NCBI RefSeq assembly: GCF_003006155.1
Contig: NZ_CP023559.1
Location: forward strand, 1,488,001 to 1,552,000
DNA: 64,000 nucleotides
DNA from: Salinicola tamaricis
GTDB lineage: Bacteria; Pseudomonadota; Gammaproteobacteria; Pseudomonadales; Halomonadaceae
Reading direction: 5' to 3'
Positions 18,462 through 30,316 of the stretch are shown here, piece by piece. The position numbers and the translations under genes were made by a program. Position 1 is the first letter of the stretch. Each line of letters starts with the position of its first letter. The notes below the pieces were generated by a model that ran no database searches, was not told the origin of the DNA, and worked only from the letters and a program-made list of their open reading frames with translations.

Positions 18462-20216
18462 TCAGCGCTTGCGCCGATAATAATTCTCGATCGCCTCTCG
18501 GGTGATGATACCGGAAATCTTGCGGATCATCGGCGCCGTGGTGTGCTCGACGTAGAGCGCCTCCACCCCGGATTCGTTGAGGGTATCGTAGGCTTCCGAC
18601 AGCGTCGCCTCCAGGTGCACCGGGGCCAGCTCCAGACGCTGCCCGGGCACCTCCTCGAGATCGATCTGCGGATGCTCGGCAAGCCAGGCATCGTCATGCA
18701 GCACGCGGGCCAGGTTGGCTGCCTTCATCGCCAGCGGCGGCTTCTCCTTGTCGTCCTGGGTGATGATCAGCCAGGTCGGCTTGGCATCGAGCAGCGACTT
18801 GGCGCGCTCGTGATCGATCACCCGCGGCGTTCGCGCCAGATTGCGCTCCATCACCGCGGGCACCGCCACCCGCGACAGCGCCTGCATCAGCGGCTGCTGC
18901 AGCGGGTGCAGCCCCTGCTGGGCCAGATGCGACATGAAAAAGCCCTGACAGCCGCAGAGCTGGCGCGCGGTCATCACCGCCACCACCACCGCCAGCATGC
19001 CGGGCAGCATGATCTCGGTATTGCGGGTCAGTTCGAGCAGCGCCAACAGCGCCGCCAGCGGTGCCTGCAGCGCCGCCGCCATCATCGCCGCCATGCCCAG
19101 CACCGCGTAGAGCGCCGGAGTATCGACCACGCTCGGCCACAGCATCGCGCCCAGCGCCCCCATCAGCGCGCCGGTCGCCGCCCCCGAGACCAGCAGCGGG
19201 CCAATGATGCCCACCGACACGCCGCCGGCCATGCAGATGGCGGTCAGCGCCAGCTTGACCACGGCGAGGGCCAGCAGCACATCGAGGGTCATGCTGGCGT
19301 TGAGCATGCGGTCGATGCTGTCGTAACCGATCCCCTGGACCTGGGGATACCACCAGGCGGCAAGCGAAGTCAGCCCGCCGATCAGCGCCAGACGCAGGGC
19401 GAACGGCAGCCGGGTCACCGCGGGGTGGCCCTGAGCGAGACGCACGAAGCCCCCCGCCAGCAGCCCTACCACCAGCGCGGTGAGCACGATGCCGGGCAGA
19501 TCCATCAGCGAGGAGAGCTGCAAGGGAGGCACGCTGAATGCAGGCTCAGCGCCGTAGACCGCCCATGACACCAGCGCGCCCATGGTCGAGGCGAGAATCA
19601 CCGGCATGAAGCCAGCGATGGTGTACTCCATCATCACCACTTCCATGGCGAAGATGACGCCGGCGATGGGCGTGTTGAACGACGCCGCGATGCCGGCCGC
19701 GGTGCCGCAGGCCACCAGCACACGCAGACTGTTGTGAGGCAGGCGCAGACGCGAACCGATCCAGCTCGAGGCGGCAGAGCCGAGATGGATCGCTGGCCCC
19801 TCACGGCCGGCGGAGAGCCCGCCGATGACCGAGATCACCCCGACCCACCACTGGTTGATCCAGTTGCGCAGCGGCATCTTGCCCTGCTGATAGGCGAGAC
19901 GTTCTATCACATGGCCGATCCCCATCTTCAGCGCGCGGCTGGGCTGCGGCCATAGCCAGACGCCGATCAGGCACACCGCGATCAGCGGCAGCAGCGCACG
20001 AATCGGTGGCGGCAACGCCTCGAATGCCTCCGGATTGCCACCGGGCATGAAGAACCAGGCGCCGAGCTTGAGCAGCAGACGGAACAGCACCATCACGCTA
20101 CCGGTGAGAATGCCGGCGAAGATGCCCAACAGGCACAGCTGAGGCATGGCATCGACGCTCGCCAACTGGCTGCGGAAACGATCGAGACTCAGACGTCGCA
20201 GAGCGAACCTCGGCAT
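18462..20216 (-). CDS. CLC-family chloride channel/transporter with C-terminal CBS region
   Basis: A 584-residue anion transporter: about ten to twelve membrane helices up to ~residue 430, then a cytoplasmic region that ends in a CBS-like segment. GREGPAIHLG (residues ~137-146) is the conserved gating-glutamate motif. The usual GSGIP motif is replaced by MGIGHV (98-103), and GxFxP by GIIGP, which points to a divergent proteobacterial CLC subgroup. Whether it conducts chloride, fluoride or another anion, as channel or exchanger, cannot be told. It is a single gene. Confidence 0.85.
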   Translation of the reverse strand: MPRFALRRLSLDRFRSQLASVDAMPQLCLLGIFAGILTGSVMVLFRLLLKLGAWFFMPGGNPEAFEALPPPIRALLPLIAVCLIGVWLWPQPSRALKMGIGHVIERLAYQQGKMPLRNWINQWWVGVISVIGGLSAGREGPAIHLGSAASSWIGSRLRLPHNSLRVLVACGTAAGIAASFNTPIAGVIFAMEVVMMEYTIAGFMPVILASTMGALVSWAVYGAEPAFSVPPLQLSSLMDLPGIVLTALVVGLLAGGFVRLAQGHPAVTRLPFALRLALIGGLTSLAAWWYPQVQGIGYDSIDRMLNASMTLDVLLALAVVKLALTAICMAGGVSVGIIGPLLVSGAATGALMGALGAMLWPSVVDTPALYAVLGMAAMMAAALQAPLAALLALLELTRNTEIMLPGMLAVVVAVMTARQLCGCQGFFMSHLAQQGLHPLQQPLMQALSRVAVPAVMERNLARTPRVIDHERAKSLLDAKPTWLIITQDDKEKPPLAMKAANLARVLHDDAWLAEHPQIDLEEVPGQRLELAPVHLEATLSEAYDTLNESGVEALYVEHTTAPMIRKISGIITREAIENYYRRKR

Positions 20217-20401
20217 GCGTGAACCGCCCTCCTGGATTGCCCGATGGCCAGCACCCGTCTTTTGTGGGACACGCCGCGGCCACCGTGCGAGCGTGAAACG
20301 GTCATGACATCATACACGCTCGGCGCCTCGCCCGGGCCCGGGTGACTCCTGCTCGCGAGCGGCGGGCATGATCATCCCCCCTATATGCGGCGGCGCCAAA
20401 G

Positions 20402-20431
20402 TTGACCCTTTTACTGGGTATTAACGATAAT
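20402..20431 (+). promoter_or_regulatory. Sigma-70-like promoter of erpA
   Basis: TTGACC and GATAAT are separated by 18 bp; transcription would start near 20438, about 75 nt before the erpA ATG. A perfect TGGCCC-N8-GGGCCA dyad (20431-20450) overlaps the expected start site and could bind a regulator. Confidence 0.55.
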
Positions 20432-20511
20432 GGCCCTCATAGACGGGCCATCTGGCCTGCGCAACCCTTCCACCAATGAGGTCGGCACCCCGACACTCAG
20501 GGAACGTGACG

Positions 20512-20865
20512 ATGAGTACAGTGGAGTCCTTCGCTCCCACCCCGATGTTCTTCACCGACGCCGCCGCCCGCCGGGTCAAGGCGCTGATCGCGGCGGAGAA
20601 CAACTCGGATCTCAAGCTGCGGGTCTACGTCACCGGCGGCGGCTGTTCCGGCTTTCAGTACGGCTTCGATCTCGCCGATCAGCTCGCCGAGGATGACACC
20701 GTGATCGACAACGACGGCGTCAGCCTGGTGGTGGATGCGCTCTCCTATCAGTATCTGGTCGGCTCCACCGTCGACTACGAGGAGGGCCTGGCCGGGGCCC
20801 GCTTCCTGGTCAAGAACCCCAACGCCCAATCCACCTGCGGCTGCGGCGCCTCCTTCTCGGTGTGA
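20512..20865 (+). CDS. erpA: Iron-sulfur cluster insertion protein ErpA
   Basis: A-type carrier that delivers Fe-S clusters to apoproteins such as those of isoprenoid synthesis. 117 residues with the three conserved cysteines in [11 protein letters not shown] and STCGCGASF. The start was placed at 20512 because the family begins MS(x)n...[10 protein letters not shown]; twelve upstream in-frame codons lack family similarity. It is monocistronic, with a promoter upstream and a hairpin downstream. Confidence 0.93.
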   Translation: MSTVESFAPTPMFFTDAAARRVKALIAAENNSDLKLRVYVTGGGCSGFQYGFDLADQLAEDDTVIDNDGVSLVVDALSYQYLVGSTVDYEEGLAGARFLVKNPNAQSTCGCGASFSV

Positions 20866-20870
20866 GCCGG

Positions 20871-20892
20871 CGCGGCGGGTATCGCCGCCGCG
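20871..20892 (+). terminator. GC-rich hairpin after erpA
   Basis: CGCGGCGG and CCGCCGCG pair perfectly around GTATCG, 5 bp after the erpA stop. No T-tract follows, so it may act as a 3' stabilising stem or a weak terminator. Confidence 0.45.
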
Positions 20893-20927
20893 CGCCCATG
20901 GTCTCTCTTGACGCTAGCCCCGGACCT

Positions 20928-20972
20928 CCTCAAGGTAGTGAGTGATTGTTTTGCTCAATCAACCACTTGAGG
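20928..20972 (+). promoter_or_regulatory. Hairpin covering the glnH-like Shine-Dalgarno
   Basis: CCTCAAG (20928) pairs with CTTGAGG (20966-20972), and inside it GATTG (20944) pairs with CAATC (20956). The 3' arm contains the purine-rich TTGAGG that is the only ribosome-binding site for the ATG at 20978. The element could therefore control translation. No riboswitch family was recognised. Confidence 0.45.
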
Positions 20973-20977
20973 TCTAC

Positions 20978-21751
20978 ATGAAAAACAACGCTCGCCTCCG
21001 CAAGACCCTGGCCCTCTCCGCTCTGGCGCTCTCATTGGGCGTCTGCGGCGCGGCCACCGCCCAGCAGACCACGCTCAAGGCCGTCACCGATCCCAGTTTC
21101 GTACCGTTCGAGATGATGGATCAGGACAGCGGCAAGATGGTCGGGTTCGACATGGATATCCTGCAGGAAATCGCCGATCGTGCCGGCTTCGACGTCGATC
21201 TCAAGACCATGGATTTCAATGGCATCATCCCTGCGGTGCAGACCGGCAACGTCGATCTGGCCATCGCCGGCATCACCATCACCGACGAGCGCCAGAAGAT
21301 CGTCGACTTCAGCGATCCCTACTACGACTCCGGCCTGCGCATCCTGGTCAAGGATGGTAGCGAGGTGAAGACGCTCGATGATCTCGCCGGCAAGCGCATC
21401 GGCACCAAGATCGGCTCCACCAGCTACGACTTCCTCCAGCAGCAGCTCGGCGACAAGGCCGAGATCACGCCCTATCCGGGTAGCTCCGACATGTACATGG
21501 CGCTGATGGGCGGCAACGTCGATGCCGTGTTCTACGACGCTCCCAATGTCGGCTACTTCGCCCAGACCAAGGGCAAGGGCCGGGTCGAGACGGTCGGCCC
21601 GCTCTACGAAGGTCAGCAGTACGGCATCGCCCTGGCCAAGGGCAGCAACTGGGTCGAACCGGTCAATCAGGCGCTCGCCGCCATGCACAAGGACGGCAGC
21701 TACGACGAGATCTACGAGAAGTGGTTCGGCAAGGCGCCGGACGCCAAGTAA
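20978..21751 (+). CDS. Polar amino-acid ABC transporter substrate-binding protein (GlnH-like)
   Basis: Periplasmic binding protein of 257 residues. A Sec signal peptide runs to about residue 28 (LALSALALSLGVCGAATA, then QQTT). The mature protein shows the family-3 solute-binding pattern: VTDPSFVPFEM, MVGFDMDILQEIA, TITDERQKIVDFSDPYYDSG and the arginine/aspartate-containing ligand region. It closely resembles GlnH, so glutamine is a reasonable guess, but substrate is not proven. First gene of a three-gene operon; its ribosome-binding site lies in a hairpin. Confidence 0.88.
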   Translation: MKNNARLRKTLALSALALSLGVCGAATAQQTTLKAVTDPSFVPFEMMDQDSGKMVGFDMDILQEIADRAGFDVDLKTMDFNGIIPAVQTGNVDLAIAGITITDERQKIVDFSDPYYDSGLRILVKDGSEVKTLDDLAGKRIGTKIGSTSYDFLQQQLGDKAEITPYPGSSDMYMALMGGNVDAVFYDAPNVGYFAQTKGKGRVETVGPLYEGQQYGIALAKGSNWVEPVNQALAAMHKDGSYDEIYEKWFGKAPDAK

Positions 21752-21763
21752 CGCTGCAGCCCG

Positions 21764-21791
21764 AGCGGGCCGGAGATACCTCCGGCCCGCT
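21764..21791 (+). terminator. Intercistronic 12-bp hairpin between binding-protein and permease genes
   Basis: AGCGGGCCGGAG and CTCCGGCCCGCT pair perfectly around ATAC, 12 bp after the binding-protein stop. Hairpins here are typical of ABC operons and favour more binding protein than membrane components, by partial termination or mRNA protection. No T-tract follows. Confidence 0.6.
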
Positions 21792-21866
21792 GTCTTCGGG
21801 CCCTGATATCGCGGCGTGGCGACGGCCGAGGCCGGCGCTGGCGTCCGCTCGACGGAGACCTCTTTC

Positions 21867-22535
21867 GTGGACCTGCATTTTCAGTTCGACTGGCAGGCGG
21901 CGATCGCCTCCCTGCCCTATCTGCTCAAGGGTGTGCCCTACACCCTGCTGATCTCCTTCGGTGGCCTGGCCATCGGTTTCGTCATCGGCATGCTCTTCGG
22001 CCTGATGCGCATCGCTCCCAGCCGTTGGCTGCGCTATCCCGCCGTCTTCTATATCGAAGTGTTCCGCGGCACCCCGGTGCTGGTCCAGGTGCTGTTCATC
22101 TTCTACGGGCTGCCGACCCTGCTGGGCGGGCCAATCGATGCGCTCACCGCAGGGATCGCCGCCATCGCCCTCAATGCCGGGGCCTATATTTCAGAGATCG
22201 TGCGCGGCGGCGTGCAGTCGATCGAGCGCGGCCAGCGCGAGGCGGGACTGTCGCTGGGCCTCTCCGCGACCCAGACCTTCCAGTACATCATCTGGCCCCA
22301 GGCGCTGCGACGCATGATTCCTGCCCTCGGCAACCAGGGCATCGTCAGCATCAAGGACACCTCGCTGTTCTCGGTCATCGGGGTCGGCGAGCTGGTACGC
22401 CAGGGTCAGGTCTACATCGCTCAGACCTTCACCGCGCTGGAGGTCTACTTCATGATCGCGCTGCTCTATCTGGCGATCACCCTGAGCCTGTCGATGGCTC
22501 TGAGTCTGCTCGAACGCAAGGGGCTGGTGGGATGA
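21867..22535 (+). CDS. Amino-acid ABC transporter permease (GlnP-like)
   Basis: Inner-membrane permease of about 222 residues with five helices. [21 protein letters not shown] is the HAAT-family signature, and the EAA loop reads [24 protein letters not shown], which docks on the ATPase. I chose the GTG at 21867, preceded by GGAG at 9-nt spacing; an ATG at 21816 adds 17 unconserved residues. The stop overlaps the ATPase start (ATGA). Confidence 0.9.
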   Translation: MDLHFQFDWQAAIASLPYLLKGVPYTLLISFGGLAIGFVIGMLFGLMRIAPSRWLRYPAVFYIEVFRGTPVLVQVLFIFYGLPTLLGGPIDALTAGIAAIALNAGAYISEIVRGGVQSIERGQREAGLSLGLSATQTFQYIIWPQALRRMIPALGNQGIVSIKDTSLFSVIGVGELVRQGQVYIAQTFTALEVYFMIALLYLAITLSLSMALSLLERKGLVG

Positions 22536-23361
22536 AAGACGACAAGCAGATCCAGAGCGACGCGGCGCCGATCGTGCGTCTCGACAAAAACAACGACAAG
22601 CAGATCCAGGGCGACGCGGCGCCGATCGTGCGTCTCGACAAGGTCAACAAGCACTTCGGCGAACTGCACGTGATGCGTGACATCGACCTCAGCGTGGACC
22701 CGGGCGAAGTGGTGGTGATCATCGGCGCCAGCGGCTCGGGCAAGTCGACCCTGATACGCTGCGTCAACGGGCTGGAGCCGTTCCAATCCGGGCGCATCGA
22801 GGTCGACGGCAAGACCCTGGCCCCCCACGGCGCCAGCGGCAAGTCGTTGCAGGCGGTACGCACCGAAGTCGGCATGGTGTTCCAGCAGTTCAACCTGTTT
22901 CCTCACCTGTCGATTCGCGACAACGTGACCCTGGCCCCGCGCAAGGTACGTGGCTGGTCACGCCGGCAGGCCAACACCACCGCCGAGCGCCTGCTCGAAC
23001 GCGTCGGGATCGCCGATCAGGCCGACAAGTACCCCAGCCAGCTCTCCGGCGGCCAGCAACAACGCGTGGCGCTGGCCCGGGCACTGGCCATGGAACCACG
23101 GCTGATGCTGTTCGACGAGCCAACCTCGGCGCTGGATCCGGAGATGATCGGCGAAGTGCTGGATGCCATGCGCGAGCTGGCCAAGGACGGCATGACCATG
23201 ATGATCGTGACCCACGAAATGGGCTTCGCGCGCGAGGTCGCCGACCGTGTGGTATTCGTCCATGCGGCGAGATCGTCGAGCAGGGAACGCCGGAGGCCGT
23301 CTTCGATGATCCCCAGAACGAGCGTACCCGCTCCTTCCTTTCTCGCGTGCTCAAGCACTGA
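22532..23361 (+). CDS. Amino-acid ABC transporter ATP-binding protein (GlnQ-like; one frameshift)
   Basis: ATPase that powers the preceding permease. Walker [11 protein letters not shown], the Q-loop [11 protein letters not shown], signature [15 protein letters not shown], Walker [13 protein letters not shown] and H-loop IVTHEMGFA are all intact. The frame breaks near 23264; one added G gives [18 protein letters not shown] and a normal C-terminus ending at 23361 (about 276 residues). The first ~40 residues include an 18-residue tandem duplication absent from the usual family N-terminus. It overlaps the permease gene by 4 nt. Confidence 0.9.
22541..22648 (+). repeat. 54-bp tandem duplication at the 5' end of the ATPase gene
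   Basis: Two adjacent 54-bp units (22541-22594 and 22595-22648) differ at only a few bases and encode [18 protein letters not shown] and [18 protein letters not shown]. The unit is a multiple of three, so the frame is kept. The second copy leads directly into the conserved ABC domain, so the first is the likely extra copy. Confidence 0.85.
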
Positions 23362-23580
23362 GCCCGCCCCCACTCGGCGCGAACGCGGCCGCCTAGACGG
23401 TGGCCCGTTCTCGCTAGCTTCGACCGTCTCTCACGAGCCCCTGGCTGGCTGCGGTTCCTGTCGCCGCTCTGTCTTCGCGTCATGCCCCCTTGAAGCCCAT
23501 TTCCAAACCCTCTGACGATGGGCGCCGGATTCCTCTCGGTATCACCCCCGAATCACCTTCGAATCGTCTTGAGATCTGCC

Positions 23581-24011
23581 CGCGATAGCGCCAGAAAGGT
23601 TATCCCGAGCGGTTTTTTTCGCCTGTGGATAGTTTTTCAGCCTATCTCGACGCAGCCCGCCTCAGCCGTGTTCTCCAGCGCGATGCCCGCGTTGGGGACC
23701 GTCACGGTGACAGCAGGCGTATGCAGCGGTGGACAAGCGCTGGGTAGCTGACGCTGTGTATAACGACGCTTTTCATCCACAGCTTGAGCGCTGTCTGTCA
23801 GCAGCCTCCTAAGCCCTTTTCAATACATCCAATAACAATCCAAGTGGATGTTTTCTTTAGGGAAAATTCGCTTTTCCACAAAATATGTCCACACCAGTAG
23901 TAACCATCACTACAGAACTTCTTTTCTATATTTCTTTATTTTTTAGTAATGACCTTGTGACCTGGCTGACGCGGCTCGAGAGGTGTGGAAAACCCCTGAC
24001 GGTTACCCACA
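23581..24011. other. oriC: Candidate chromosomal replication origin (oriC)
   Basis: DnaA-box-like 9-mers, each one mismatch from TTATCCACA or its complement, lie at 23624 (TGTGGATAG), 23755 (TGTGTATAA), 23773 (TCATCCACA), 23872 (TTTTCCACA), 23984 (TGTGGAAAA) and 24003 (TTACCCACA); looser matches are at 23600 and 23885. An AT-rich run at 23911-23951, suitable for unwinding, sits between the last groups. The position immediately upstream of mnmG-rsmG-parAB matches the origin site in many gammaproteobacteria, including E. coli. The flanking 23362-23580 holds nothing recognisable, and 24012-24156 is the mnmG leader. Confidence 0.75.
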
Positions 24012-24156
24012 GGACGTTTATACTGGGCGGCTTTCGCGACTCCGGTCGCCGCTGCCGATGGGATCCTTGACTCCAAGTCAACAATCCCACCGGGCAGCCA
24101 TCCTTCGAGATTCATTCACTGTCGGGTGCCGGTTCGAGCACTCAACGAGGTGGACT

Positions 24157-26048
<1,892 letters not shown>

Positions 26049-26052
<4 letters not shown>

Positions 26053-26690
26053 CCCCGGCCTGCGAACGCATTCTCGACCAGGGTCTGGCGGCGCTCGAAG
26101 TGGTCGTCGACGCCGCCCAGCGCCAGCGGCTGCTGGCACTGCTGGGGCTGTTGCACAAGTGGAACCGCGCCTATAACCTCACCGCAGTGCGCGAGCCCGA
26201 GGCCATGGTCGCGCGGCATCTGCTCGACAGCGCCAGCGTGGCCTTCGCGGTGCGCGGACCGCGGCTTCTGGATGTCGGCGCCGGCCCCGGCTTCCCCGGC
26301 CTGGTACTGGCCATTCTCGACCCGCAGCTGGCAGTCACACTGCTCGACAGCAATGGCAAGAAGGTTCGCTTCCAGCGCCAGGCGGTGATGGAGCTGGGGC
26401 TCGACAACGTCATCTGCGCGCAGCATCGGGTGGAGGCCTTCAGCGGCGAGTATGACCAGATCATCTCGCGCGCTTTTGCTGCGCTGGGTGATTTCGTCGG
26501 CCTGACCGAGCCGCTGCTGGCGGCCGACGGCGAGTGGCTGGCGATGAAGGGGGGCCTCGAGGCGGACGAGCGCGAGGCGCTACCCGCTGGGGTGATCATC
26601 GAGACCCGTCAGGCGCTCGAGGTGCCGGGGCTCGACGGGGCAGAACGCCAGCTGCTGCGGTTGCGCCGCGCCGCACACGGCGCTCGATAG
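26049..26690 (+). CDS. rsmG: 16S rRNA (guanine(527)-N7)-methyltransferase RsmG (GidB)
   Basis: Methylates N7 of G527 in 16S rRNA; loss gives low-level streptomycin resistance in several bacteria. 213 residues, with [21 protein letters not shown] and the SAM-binding loop [17 protein letters not shown], then [17 protein letters not shown] overlap with mnmG indicates translational coupling. Confidence 0.94.
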
Positions 26691-26739
26691 CGACGGCGCC
26701 ATCGCCGTCGCGCTGCAGTTTCGACGAAGGGAGTCGCCA

Positions 26740-27507
26740 GTGACCAGAATCATCGCCTTGACCAACCAGAAGGGCGGCGTCGGCAAGACCACCACCGCGG
26801 TCAACCTGGCGGCCTGCCTGGCGGCGCTCGATCGCCGCGTGCTGCTGATCGATCTCGATCCCCAGGGCCACGCCACCATGGGCAGCGGCGTCGACAAGCA
26901 CGATCTCGACGGCAGCGTGCTCGACGTCCTGCTGGGCGACAAGAGCGCCGCCGAGGTGATCGTCGACTGCGCCGTAGCCGGCTATGCGCTACTGCCGGGT
27001 AACGGCGATCTCACCGCCGCCGAGGTCGACCTGCTCGACCGCGATGGTCGTGAACGGGTGCTGACCCAGGCGATCGACAGCGTGGCCTCGGACTACGACG
27101 TGGTGATCATCGACTGCCCGCCGTCGCTCAACATGCTCACCGTCAACGCCCTGACCGCGGCCAACGGCGTGCTGATCCCGGTGCAGTGCGAGTTCTACGC
27201 CCTCGAAGGGCTCTCGGCGCTGCTCGACACCGTCGAGCAGATCCAGGAGAGCGTGAACCCCAATCTCGAGATCTTCGGCATCGTGCGCACCATGTTCGAC
27301 CCGCGTAACAGCCTGACGCGGGACGTCAGCAAGCAGCTCGGTCAATATTTCGGCGACTCGCTGCTCAAGGCCACCATTCCGCGCAACGTGCGCGTCGCCG
27401 AAGCGCCCAGCCACGGGCTGCCGGTCACCAAGTACGCCCGCTTGTCGCGGGGCAGCCAGGCGCATCGCGTGCTGGCCAAGGAACTGATTCGCCGCCTGGC
27501 GCTGTAA
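26740..27507 (+). CDS. parA: Chromosome-partitioning ATPase ParA (Soj)
   Basis: Walker-type ATPase that moves ParB-parS complexes during origin segregation. 255 residues; the deviant Walker A is TNQKGGVGKTTTAVNLA, the A' motif VVIIDCPPSLNML, and the switch region IPVQCEFYALEGLS. It starts with GTG at 26740 after AAGGGAG. It forms an operon with parB 25 bp downstream. Confidence 0.94.
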   Translation: MTRIIALTNQKGGVGKTTTAVNLAACLAALDRRVLLIDLDPQGHATMGSGVDKHDLDGSVLDVLLGDKSAAEVIVDCAVAGYALLPGNGDLTAAEVDLLDRDGRERVLTQAIDSVASDYDVVIIDCPPSLNMLTVNALTAANGVLIPVQCEFYALEGLSALLDTVEQIQESVNPNLEIFGIVRTMFDPRNSLTRDVSKQLGQYFGDSLLKATIPRNVRVAEAPSHGLPVTKYARLSRGSQAHRVLAKELIRRLAL

Positions 27508-27532
27508 TGATGATCTCTGCGAGGAACACGCC

Positions 27533-28434
27533 ATGACGACGCGCAAACGTCCGCTGGGACGCGGGCTCGATGCCCTGATCGGTTCGGGGGCCCGGCGCCG
27601 CGACGGCAGCGTGACCGAGAGCGCCGCCGACGCCACGCCGGCCCAGGCGCTGCCGGCTGGCGAGGGCGGCGGTGAGCGGCTCGAACGTCTGCCGCTGCGT
27701 CAGCTCACCCGCGGCAAGTACCAGCCGCGCCGCGATATCCAGCCAGAAGCGCTCGAAGAGCTGGCCGACTCGATCCGCGCCCAGGGCGTGATGCAGCCGA
27801 TCGTGGTGCGCCAGATCGGTGCCGAGCGCTACGAGATCATCGCCGGTGAACGCCGCTGGCCGCGCTTCCCAGCTAGCCGAGCTGGAGACCATTCCGGCGT
27901 GATTCGCGAGGTCAGCGACGAGGTCGCGCTGGCGCTGGCGCTGATCGAGAACATCCAGCGCGAGAATCTCAATCCGGTCGAGGAGGCGATGGCGCTCAGC
28001 GTCTACTCGACGAGTTCGAGCTGACCCAGCAGCAGGTCGCCGATGCGGTCGGCCGCTCGCGCGCCCAGGTCGCAACCTGCTGCGTCTGCTGGCGCTGGAC
28101 CCCCACGTGCAGACGCTGCTCGAGCGCGGCGATCTCGATGGGCCGCCCGCGCCCTGCTCAGCCTTTCCGCGGCCAAGCAGCGCCAGGCGGCCCACGAGGT
28201 GGTGTCGCGGGAGCTCACCGTGCGGCAGACCGAGGCGCTGGTGAGCAGATCACCGAGGGGCGCAAGAAACCCGATGACAAGCGCCCGCCGGCGGACGTGG
28301 GGCGGCTCGAAAATCGTCTCGCCGACCTGCTCGGTGCGCCGGTCAAGATTCATCACAACGCCTCGGGCAAGGGGCGCGGTCACCATTCGCTACACCAGCG
28401 CTCGAGCTTGACGGCTTTCGGGCACATCCGCTGA
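27533..28434 (+). CDS. parB: Chromosome-partitioning protein ParB (Spo0J; several frame breaks)
   Basis: CTP-dependent DNA clamp that loads at parS sites. All regions are present: MTTRKRPLGRGLDALIG at the N-terminus, IAGERRW in the CTP-binding segment, IREVSDEVALALALIENIQREN, a helix-turn-helix (ELTQQQVADAVGRSRAQV), and a C-terminal dimer domain ending GHIR. Single-base additions near 27862, 27897, 27992, 28073, 28140 and 28245, and a further adjustment near 28410, are needed to read through to a protein of about 300 residues. Intact parA and the essential neighbourhood argue for sequencing errors. No full parS consensus was found. Confidence 0.85.
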
Positions 28435-28547
28435 AGCCTGCGCGGTGGTGAGGCGCTTCGAGGTGAAAACGTTTAGCGCGATAATGGAATTTGCCACTTT
28501 TCGTGATCGTTTTTCGCGCAAGACGCCTCAGATCGGTGCAGGTTCGG

Positions 28548-28576
28548 TTGATGCGGCATGGCCGCTTCTCTATAAT
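28548..28576 (+). promoter_or_regulatory. Sigma-70 promoter of the atp operon
   Basis: TTGATG and a perfect TATAAT are separated by 17 bp, 78 bp before the atpI ATG, in the 219-bp gap after parB. This is the best-matching promoter in the window and fits strong constitutive expression of ATP synthase. Confidence 0.75.
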
Positions 28577-28653
28577 CCGCCGAGGTTTGCCAGGCGACGC
28601 CGAACGCAGCGACGACAAAATACGCATTCAGAATCAACGGCGAGACCGACGCC

Positions 28654-29061
28654 ATGACCAAGGGCACCGGCAGGCTTCCTAGACCGCGCATCGCGGCGAT
28701 GATTCTCGTGCAGTTCGGCGGCGTGATGGGCATGGCCCTGATCGCCTGGGGCGTCCTGGGGCAGGGCGTGGCGCTATCGCTTTTATGCGGTGGGCTCGTC
28801 GCTGCCGTACCCAGCGCCTTCTTCGCTTGGCGCGCCTTCCGCTACCAGGGAGCGGGGCAGGCGCGATACATCGTCAAAAGCTTCTACCACGCCGAGGCCG
28901 GCAAGTTCGGTTTGACGGCGGCACTGTTCACGCTGGTGTTCGTGGCCGTGCCCCCCTCAAACCCCGCTTTCTTCTTTGGCGCTTATGTGCTGACGCTGCT
29001 GCTGCAGTGGCTGGGACCCTGGCTGTTGCGCCGTCCGTCACACATTCAATCTCGAGGCTGA
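28654..29061 (+). CDS. atpI: ATP synthase subunit I (AtpI)
   Basis: Small membrane protein of 135 residues, thought to help assemble the c-ring or handle Mg2+; dispensable in E. coli. Four hydrophobic segments are visible (GGVMGMALIAWGVLG; VALSLLCGGLVAAVPSAFFA; LTAALFTLVFVAV; GAYVLTLLLQWLG), and ARYIVKSFYHAEAGKFG is the conserved central loop. It is the first gene of the operon, 3 bp before atpB. Confidence 0.92.
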   Translation: MTKGTGRLPRPRIAAMILVQFGGVMGMALIAWGVLGQGVALSLLCGGLVAAVPSAFFAWRAFRYQGAGQARYIVKSFYHAEAGKFGLTAALFTLVFVAVPPSNPAFFFGAYVLTLLLQWLGPWLLRRPSHIQSRG

Positions 29062-29931
<870 letters not shown>

Positions 29932-29983
29932 GACGCGTTTCCTTCAACCCCTAACCCGTAAACTCGACTGCAAGACTGACTGA

Positions 29984-30247
<264 letters not shown>

Positions 30248-30316
30248 CGTCGCCGTCTACGGCCCGTGTGGCCGCGGTGACCTTAACCCCAAACTTGTGA
30301 CGCGAGAGGTGCTGGC

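Noticed and set aside
23885-24070. Small open frame inside the origin region
   Set aside because: It lies across DnaA boxes and the AT-rich run, has no ribosome-binding site and resembles no protein.
26700-28650. parS sites near parAB
   Set aside because: No sequence close to TGTTTCACGTGAAACA was found here; half-site matches such as CGTGAAAC near 10074 and 20293 are too weak.
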